DNA of 64,000 nucleotides from Pseudoips prasinana. Its lineage: Eukaryota; Arthropoda; Insecta; Lepidoptera; Nolidae. The position numbers were made by a program, and so were the translations under genes. Each line of letters begins with the position of its first letter. Within the stretch, counting starts at the first letter, position 1. This document shows, piece by piece, positions 61,501 to 64,000 of this stretch. The stretch covers positions 24,340,001 to 24,404,000 of the forward strand of contig OX621254.1 in assembly GCA_951640165.1 (NCBI GenBank), read 5' to 3'. Below the pieces are notes generated by a model. That model was given only the letters and a program-made list of their open reading frames with translations, was not told the origin of the DNA and ran no database searches.

Positions 61501-63395
61501 ATGTACAGTCTTGACTTTCCTACGATTTTATTATATGTATAGATAATACATAGATATAATAAATCTGTAGAACAGTATTTTTTTATATAGAAAATAATAA
61601 AAATAAAATAACCAGAGTTTTAAAGGATAACAACAGAACCAATTTCCAGCATTTTTAGAATTTTAGTCTGTTTGTCAGTGCACGTATCACGTAAAAAGTA
61701 CGAAATCAATGTTGATAACTTTTATACGTGGAAATGGTACATAACTTGAAGTATTACTTAGTTTTTGTTCCATCCCAATCGGTTCTATCAAGAGATATTA
61801 GATTTTAAAGCTTTCAAGAAGAAAATAACACACACATATAACAATGTTTATAGTTGAACTCCATATTCGATAGATGTCATTGTGCGAGTACATGCTGCGT
61901 GAACAAGCCCCCTACAAGATGGACCGATGATCTTATGAGGGTCGCTGTTAGCCACTGGAAGCAGTTAGCGCGAAACCGGCAATTGTGGAGATCATTGGGA
62001 GAGACCTTTGTTCAGCAGTGGTCGTGTTTCGACCGATATTATGAAGGGATAGTATCCAAAGTGTCGGGCGTTGTCATTGTAAGTACATATATTTATCAAG
62101 AAAAATATACTTTATATGCCTCCCCTATTGACGTTAATTAAAAATGGGATTAAATATAATGACCACCATAAAATGCTTTGATACCCTCCGTTTTTTAACC
62201 AAAAATAGAAACTTAACACCAGAAAAATAAAGTCTAAAAATACAATAGTACTTGCAATTTAAGTCACGACTGCACTTCAAAGTGTATTCGAACACCAAAT
62301 GTAGTAAATGATCACCAAATCTTAGCGAGCAAATTAATGTGTTATTTCTGCCTAAATAAACCTCTGTGATTGCCACAAAGTGTAGGCTTATTACCAAAAA
62401 AGTATTATGATGCCATATTGAGTCATGTGTCCGGTTTGCAATACCCTCCCTTTGTTATTAATTAGAAGAGGACTTACTTTTTAATGTTTGTTTGAATAAT
62501 TTAAAAAAAGATGATTAAAAATTTTTTGTGACATTTTTCTTTAATTTTGTGACAGAAAGGAATCGCTGCAAAACCGACTTCACGTAGTCTTGTTTGCCCT
62601 ACCCCTAGAGTGTAATGTAAGCCCGCGTAGGCGCGGAGGGGTGGGGCGGCCCGCGAGCTGCAGGAGTAGGTGGTGAGCGTTAAAACCATCTGCGACGATA
62701 AGCTCGCGTGGGGCCGCCCAAACCCCGCAGCGCCGGAGCCGTGACAGAAACAATGCTTGCTGCATAATAATTATCTTTATATTTAAGTTCTAATTTGATT
62801 TAGTTAGTGTGCATAATTAGTGTGCAAGTCAGTATTCTTAATATAACTTTGAAATATTTTGTTAGAAAAAAGGGAATATACAGATATCGATTTAAATACA
62901 TGCCTTATTATTTACATAAATCGGATAACGAGATATAATTTTTTGCATGTCATTTTAAATTGAAATGTGTTTAATAATTTGGTGTTCATTAACAATTTTT
63001 GGGTTAAACATGATTTTTTTGGAGTCAGTTTGCTTAAACAGAATAGCAAGATGTAAATACTTTGGTTATAATTTTACATTAAAATGCTGGTTTAATTTTG
63101 GTGATCATTTATTACTTATGGGTTAACTATGATTAATTTGGAGTCATTTTGCTTAAATAGGATAGCAAAATGGTGAAACTTTGGTTATAATTTTACATTA
63201 AAATGCGGGTTTCATTTTGGTGATCAATTACTATTTTTGTCTGTTATATGTTACTATAATTGGTGGTAAGTTAAACATAAGCCATTAAAACTACGGGTCT
63301 AACCTCTCGAAGCAACTGATAAGGTAGTTCTAATGAATCGTCGTAGTCTTTACCAAGACTGTTATACGTCACCAACATTCGTTCGTCCGCGGTAC
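46478..63395 (-). CDS. MEAK7: MEAK7/TLDC1-like TLDc-domain protein gene (seven C-terminal exons)
   Basis: Exons in transcript order: 63395-63304, 59901-59705, 58277-58135, 57351-57205, 55915-55689, 52095-51910 and 46588-46478. They give about 366 residues of the C-terminal part. All junction phases agree (0, 2, 1, 1, 0, 0). The TLDc domain is recognisable from WRFLFSS and HGESFS through GYIFGGYAP, YNDHYQYMNH, NGLLMGGQFN to LEVWGVG. The tail after it (SILDTNPEAKAILDM ... RHSDGIRE) is the feature that separates MEAK7/TLDC1 from OXR1/NCOA7. In mammals MEAK7 is a lysosome-associated protein acting in mTOR signalling; a similar role here is inference. The N-terminal exons (including the start) lie beyond 64000. 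Introns are 0.7-5.3 kb and repeat-filled; the reading frame itself is intact. Confidence 0.93.
46645..46880 (+). mobile_element. SINE A copy in MEAK7-like intron
   Basis: TTGCTAATGCTTGCCTTTCA, GGTCGTGGATTCGATGCCCA, then the full body to GTCCCAGGATATTACTATAT. Starts about 60 bases upstream of the last MEAK7-like exon's acceptor. Confidence 0.78.
46881..47268. repeat. Unclassified segment between two SINE A copies
   Basis: Open on both strands for 73-93 codons: the minus frame holds a cysteine-rich stretch (CICGASVQ, CPACPATC); the plus frame at 46849-47130 is mixed with SINE. Neither has a recognised domain. GCGTGTCAATGGCAAACGAA is a piece I recall from repeats, so it is probably a transposon remnant. 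Confidence 0.3.
47270..47530 (-). mobile_element. SINE A copy
   Basis: (ATT)n end at 47270, body reversed, head GGGAAACGAAACCACGAAGT at 47469-47488. Directly followed by a + strand LINE scrap (47545-47640, CNDRDKWNSFVSVYPSGKQ). Confidence 0.75.
48066..48220. repeat. 78-bp tandem duplication
   Basis: GATATCTTTTTTTTATTGAC through AGGTCATTGATGAATGACG occurs twice, starting at 48066 and 48144, with a handful of differences. 47640-48065 holds nothing else. Confidence 0.85.
48250..48450 (+). repeat. AAAGCGGCTGAGTCGGACTAG-type repeat copy
   Basis: AAGCGGCTGAGTCGGACTAG, CCATCAAGAGTTCCGAGCTG, TAGATCTCGTTCCAACCAAT. Eroded relative of 26190. 48451-50121 is AT-rich with no gene recognised. Confidence 0.6.
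50312..50653 (+). pseudogene. THAP-domain exons of the P-like element, splice acceptor lost
   Basis: Exon 1 50312-50388: MPSCAVKWCINKSHLHNKSV then GISYYE, with C-x4-C and a consensus donor (GA|GTAAGT). A second piece from 50607 reads FPLGLKRRELWMKTV, the expected THAP continuation. It joins in frame only if the acceptor is at 50605-50606, where the sequence is AA instead of AG after a good pyrimidine tract. The rest of the domain and any transposase are not readable. Confidence 0.72.
50694..50970. mobile_element. hAT-like MITE nested in the P-like element
   Basis: CAGGGTAACTTGTAAAGTAC at the left and a TTTTACAAGTAACCCTG end at the right; the arms continue through CAGGACTAGACAGCTAAAAC and ATAAGCAACAAC. 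CAGGG ends are typical of hAT elements; the 8-bp flanks (AATATTTA / CATATCTA) agree at only 6 positions. A one-armed relative is at 56819-56925. Confidence 0.75.
51664..51892 (-). mobile_element. 5S-rRNA-derived SINE, copy 3, adjacent to a MEAK7-like splice donor
   Basis: The reverse complement has TGATCGTCGAGGTTAAGCAA, TCATAGATGGGTGACCACCA, GCACGTTAAGCTGTCGGTCC (near), and TGAACAACTCTGACACTAGG. Its 5' end (TCATAGCTAGATGCTGTCA, as in copy 1) lies only about 17 bases from the donor at 51909. Confidence 0.78.
51910..52095 (-). CDS. MEAK7: MEAK7-like exon: end of TLDc domain
   Basis: Acceptor CTCTTTCCAG, donor GAG|GTAAGA, 186 nt, phase 0 to phase 0. Encodes LMGGQFNFGGIFVNAEPFGE, SCSTYRGFKRL and FHIKSLEVWGVGDKPVIEKD. 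The EVWGVG strand closes the TLDc fold. A 5S-derived SINE begins about 17 bases inside the downstream intron. Confidence 0.94.
52235..54110 (+). mobile_element. Internally deleted BEL/Pao LTR retrotransposon with identical LTRs
   Basis: LTRs 52235-52429 and 53916-54110 (195 bp, TGTTCACTGC ... CACTCAACA) show no difference by eye. AGGCA flanks both ends (52230-52234, 54111-54115), the usual 5-bp duplication. TGGTCCTAACGACC just after the 5' LTR may be the primer-binding site; GGTGGGCGG before the 3' LTR the purine tract. The only coding left is the end of pol. The element lies in a MEAK7-like intron. Confidence 0.9.
53276..53494 (+). pseudogene. C-terminal remnant of BEL/Pao pol
   Basis: Frame with PKIGDIVLIKDDDLPPSRWL, MGKIVEKHPG, VVTLRTKS and KRPTSKICILPVAD to TAA. 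This is the chromo-like end of BEL/Pao integrase (GD-V-L---D-LPP--W-LG----HPG and KRP--K-C-LP). No start codon or upstream pol is present, because protease, RT, RNase H and most of integrase are deleted. Confidence 0.85.
54548..54780. mobile_element. CG-rich Harbinger-like MITE, copy 3
   Basis: CAGCCTGTGCACACCACGTT after TAA (54545-54547), then ACGCGCCGCCGACGCACGAT, TGTATCGATTTAAACACGCA. The right end may be GAGGTGTGCAAAGGTC at about 54683-54698; a further CG-rich part continues to 54780. 54116-54540 and 54790-55680 hold no gene. Confidence 0.55.
55689..55915 (-). CDS. MEAK7: MEAK7-like exon: core of TLDc domain
   Basis: Acceptor TTATTCCTCAG, donor TTG|GTAAGT, 227 nt, phase 1 to phase 0. Encodes GRIQEQGASIIIIEDNAGYI followed by FGGYAPASWALGPNFSGNED and on to YNDHYQYMNHHTKTLPNGL. 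This is the most conserved part of the domain. The exon is much more GC-rich than the flanking introns. Confidence 0.94.
55935..56420 (-). mobile_element. SINE B inserted in a SINE A
   Basis: SINE A 3' end at 55935-55985 (TCCTGGGGCATTATTCACAC) is interrupted by a complete reversed SINE B (55984-56350, with head GAACACGCTACCGCTCGAAC), and SINE A resumes at about 56352 (CCCAAACTAAGCAGAGC). Confidence 0.72.
56550..56800 (+). mobile_element. SINE A2 copy, full head
   Basis: GACTGTTGGTCTAGTGGCTA (A box), CTGACTGATAAGTCAG (anticodon-like arm), GTGGGTTCGATCTCCAGCCG (B box), then the body TCTTCTGTGTCTAGGTGTAA and ACAAGCTTTGCCTAGTTTGG. The arms are imperfect and a SINE body follows, so this is not a tRNA gene. 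Confidence 0.75.
56819..56925 (+). repeat. One arm of the hAT-like MITE seen at 50694
   Basis: CAGCGTTACTTGTAAAACAC, CTCGCAGGACTAGATAGCTA, ACCATAAGCAACAACTTTTG. The other arm is absent. Confidence 0.65.
57010..57155 (+). mobile_element. SINE A copy, 3' truncated
   Basis: ACAGGCCGGTTGGCGTGGTC, CGTTGGTTCGATTCCCACCC, TGTCTGTTTGCCCTGTGTCT; stops at TATATAAGTATGGAATAC, 50 bases before the donor of a MEAK7-like exon. Confidence 0.75.
57205..57351 (-). CDS. MEAK7: MEAK7-like exon: start of TLDc domain
   Basis: Acceptor GTGTTGCAG, donor G|GTAAAC, 147 nt, phase 1 to phase 1. Encodes the first TLDc strand/helix: IVWLNSHIPQKHQHKWRFLF then SSHIHGESFSTMAG. Matches the WRLLFS...HGESFS signature of MEAK7 proteins. 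Confidence 0.92.
57378..57830 (-). repeat. AGCTGTGCACGCGACTTC-type repeat, full length reversed
   Basis: Collinear with 4033-4470 in reverse: CCAGCTGTGCACGCGACTTC at 57803-57822 down to TTACTAATATTATAAACGCG at 57378. Begins only 27 bases upstream of a MEAK7-like exon's acceptor. Confidence 0.72.
57850..58010 (-). mobile_element. LINE C-terminal fragment (SVVSAYPSGKQ family), reversed
   Basis: Encodes, on the minus strand, TLNRRACMKNIMSVNEAKEV then CKDRDKWKSVVSAYPSGKQA. Closest to 42375-42625. Confidence 0.6.
58135..58277 (-). CDS. MEAK7: MEAK7-like exon
   Basis: Acceptor CTTCAATTCCAG, donor G|GTGAGG, 143 nt, phase 2 to phase 1. Encodes LQSNTLLRQMAEMVFVNLYG and a proline-rich continuation ending LLPVPDG. 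It sits immediately before the TLDc domain. Confidence 0.87.
58345..58535 (+). mobile_element. SINE C copy
   Basis: AAGACAGTAGCTTCGCCGCT, GTGTCCCGGTTTCGATTCCC, TTTGTGTGACCCATAAATAG, GTAACCCGCGACACAGGGAT. Confidence 0.68.
58684..58890 (-). mobile_element. LINE fragment related to 21121-22210
   Basis: Frame LLPVRQRRILRAL and HNKNIRSSHKRLLQCP parallels [15 protein letters not shown] and [16 protein letters not shown] of the 21121 LINE; the rest is eroded. Confidence 0.7.
59046..59310 (+). mobile_element. SINE B copy
   Basis: TTCACCCGCAGATAATGAGG, GGTTCAAATCCCGGGTCGGG, GAGAGCACGTAAAGTCTCCG, CCTGACCTCTTTCCGGTCGT, ending GGGCACTATAATATC. A reversed 3' scrap of SINE B (GCCGTGTCCGAAATTCGGCT) lies at 59600-59660. 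59310-59600 otherwise has no feature; AGCGAAGCACGTACC at 59527 is repeat-like. Confidence 0.72.
59705..59901 (-). CDS. MEAK7: MEAK7-like exon
   Basis: Strong acceptor (T-rich tract then GATTATAG), donor TG|GTGAGT, 197 nt, phase 0 to phase 2. Encodes YCESIASTYIKVLKASSSKR ... ATQLSKW. It has the helical, non-TLDc character of the middle of MEAK7. Frame open, no defects. Confidence 0.85.
60373..60560 (+). mobile_element. SINE C, best-preserved copy
   Basis: TGTGGCGCAGCGACGAAGAC, CGCGGGTTCGAGTCCCGCGC (B box), TTTGTGTGACCCATATATTG, GTCTGGATGTAATTTGTGTC, GTACCCCGCGACACAGGGAT and an A-rich end. 59902-60370 shows nothing recognisable. Confidence 0.78.
60570..60835 (-). mobile_element. SINE A copy, near full length
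   Basis: ATATCCTGGGACATTATTTA, TGATCCCAAACTAAGCAGAG, CTGTCCTGGGTGGGAATCGA, CACGTCAACACGCCCGTCG. Confidence 0.8.
61105..61220 (+). mobile_element. SINE A2 copy, 3' truncated
   Basis: AGTGGATAGTGAGCCTGACT, GGAGGTTCGATCCCCATCCA, TCTTTGTTTGATGAGCACGA; cut by the next repeat, the same junction type as at 35805. Confidence 0.65.
61222..61548 (+). repeat. AGCTGTGCCCCGCGG-type repeat, long form
   Basis: TTAGCTGTGCCCCGCGGTTT, CCCCTCCCCCGTAGGTGATA, GCATATTC-like core, AGATCACGCCCCAAGTATCC, to ATTATATGTATAGATAATAC. Collinear with 1925 and 13700. 61549-61900 shows nothing. Confidence 0.72.
61905..62045 (+). mobile_element. RTE-like LINE C-terminal scrap
   Basis: KPPTRWTDDLMRVAVSHWKQ, LARNRQLWRSLGETFVQQWS then CF. 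Same block as 35430-35540; no tail repeat. Confidence 0.75.
62130..63250. repeat. TTGGTGATCATTTA-type element with tandem part and GC-rich centre
   Basis: About 120-bp units (TTTGGTTATAATTTTACATT at 63061 and 63180; a weaker unit from 62934) each contain TTTGGTGATCAATTACT-like and TTGGAGTCANTTTGCTTAAA. Reversed relatives (GATCACCAAAT, GAACACCAAATGTAG) lie at 62290-62330. Between them is an unrelated GC-rich stretch (62565-62760). All sits in a MEAK7-like intron. Confidence 0.5.
63304..63395 (-). CDS. MEAK7: MEAK7-like exon (first in window)
   Basis: Acceptor TTCCCTTGCAG, donor GAG|GTTAGA, 92 nt, phase 1 to phase 0. Encodes TADERMLVTYNSLGKDYDDS followed by LELPYQLLRE. It joins the next exon at phase 0. 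This corresponds to the region N-terminal to the TLDc domain. Confidence 0.82.
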
Positions 63396-63455
63396 CTGCA
63401 AGGGAAATATAACATATCACCTAAATGTTTGGGTCCCACTAAGTCTTAATAGTAA

Positions 63456-63695
63456 TTGGCTGTGTGGCTGACGGCCATAAAGAATATCACCACCCCATCT
63501 CATCCCATGGGGGGAGTAGAAGTCGTCCCGAGGAATATATACCAGAGAACGGGCAGCAGCGTTTGCCTAAGTACTATGACTATCTTCCTGGGATCGCCAA
63601 CCCGTCTGCTAAGGGTGGAGATTATGGCATATCCCTTCAAGATGATTCTTAGGGGAGGGTTTTGTCCAGCATTGGACTTCTGATAGCTTATAGCC
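63456..63695 (+). repeat. GCCAACCCGTCTGCT-type repeat, best copy
   Basis: GGCTGTGTGGCTGACGGCCA, TCATCCCATGGGGGGAGTAG, GAACGGGCAGCAGCGTTTGC, GGGATCGCCAACCCGTCTGC, GATTATGGCATATCCC, TTTGTCCAGCATTGGACTTC. Starts 60 bases upstream of a MEAK7-like exon's acceptor. Confidence 0.68.
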
Positions 63696-63704
63696 ATAAA
63701 TTTC

Positions 63705-64000
63705 TTTATAGAGCAAGTGCGTCACTTGATGGTAAGAGATCACCGTCGCATAGACACTCGTAACACCAGAAAGGCTATCAGTGCGTTGTCAGCCTTTAAG
63801 AAATGAATAGGCTCGCTTCTTGAAGATTGTCATGTGATACGGGATTGGAAATATCTCCGCAGTTAATTGATTGAATGGTAAAAAGTTTCTTGTGAAACAC
63901 ACGGTGGTAGACCAACATTCACCCAGCTAATAAGGATGTAATTTAAATTTCCACTTTTGGCGAGAGGGTCTATGGCGGCGGATATAAGTTCCAACACTCC
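63705..64000 (+). repeat. CACCTGATGGTAAGT-type repeat, diverged, to window end
   Basis: GAGCAAGTGCGTCACTTGAT, GGTAAGAGATCACCGTCGCA, AGTGCGTTGTCAGCCTTTAA, then CACACGGTGGTAGACCAACA and CCACTTTTGGCGAGAGGGTC. No MEAK7-like exon is seen in it, so the gene's 5' part lies beyond the window. Confidence 0.5.

Noticed and set aside
62580..62765. 61-codon minus frame MQQALFLSRLRRCGVWAAPR...
   Set aside because: Looks coding-like in composition but is short, GC-rich, enclosed by repeats and unmatched; no splice sites in phase with the MEAK7-like exons.

Overview
The window looks like a stretch of a moth or butterfly (Lepidoptera) nuclear genome. It is AT-rich, its genes are split by long introns, and most of it is interspersed repeats of kinds I recall as typical of Lepidoptera: tRNA-derived SINEs with (ATT)n tails, dispersed units beginning AGCTGTGCCCCGCGG or containing AAGTGCGAGTCGGAC, RTE-, CR1/Jockey- and R1-like LINE tails, and many small inverted-repeat DNA elements. 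These identifications rest on reading and memory; no database was searched.

Two host genes can be assembled exon by exon. On the + strand (17398-34477) lies a Snail-family zinc-finger gene. A first exon encodes a SNAG-like N-terminus (MPRCFI), two exons encode a basic/acidic linker, and two exons encode three fingers matching the last three fingers of Snail/Scratch proteins (signatures RPW, FADR|SNLRAH, final C2HC finger). A last exon carries three copies of a P[MI]YG peptide and a PIDLS motif of the CtBP-binding type. All junctions agree in phase except exon 3 to exon 4, where a small exon or an unusual acceptor must exist. On the - strand (63395 down to 46478) lie seven exons of a MEAK7/TLDC1-type TLDc protein, all phase-compatible. 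Its N-terminal exons lie beyond the right edge. The two genes converge, with about 12 kb of repeat-filled DNA between their stop codons.

Layout: 1-16.3 kb is gene-free repeat country (palindromic element, 32-bp tandem array, LINE and SINE copies, a CG-rich Harbinger-like MITE). 16.3-16.8 kb is a CG-rich island upstream of the Snail-like gene. 17.4-34.5 kb is that gene, whose introns contain nested LINEs (CR1-like, R1-like), a poly(A) retroposon with a 14-bp target duplication, a 5S-rRNA-derived SINE and several TA-flanked MITEs. 34.5-46.5 kb is LINE and SINE remnants, a Harbinger-like MITE, and a 117-bp minisatellite split by a LINE insertion. 46.5-63.4 kb is the MEAK7-like gene. Its 46.6-51.9 kb intron holds a decayed P-like transposon (25-bp terminal inverted repeats, 8-bp target duplication, THAP-domain exon). 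The next intron holds a young, internally deleted BEL/Pao LTR element (identical 195-bp LTRs, 5-bp target duplication).

The observations I rank highest are the divergent Snail-family gene with its combination of two corepressor-type motifs, the THAP/P-like element with a broken splice acceptor, the recent BEL/Pao insertion, and the 5S-derived SINE lying next to a MEAK7 splice donor.
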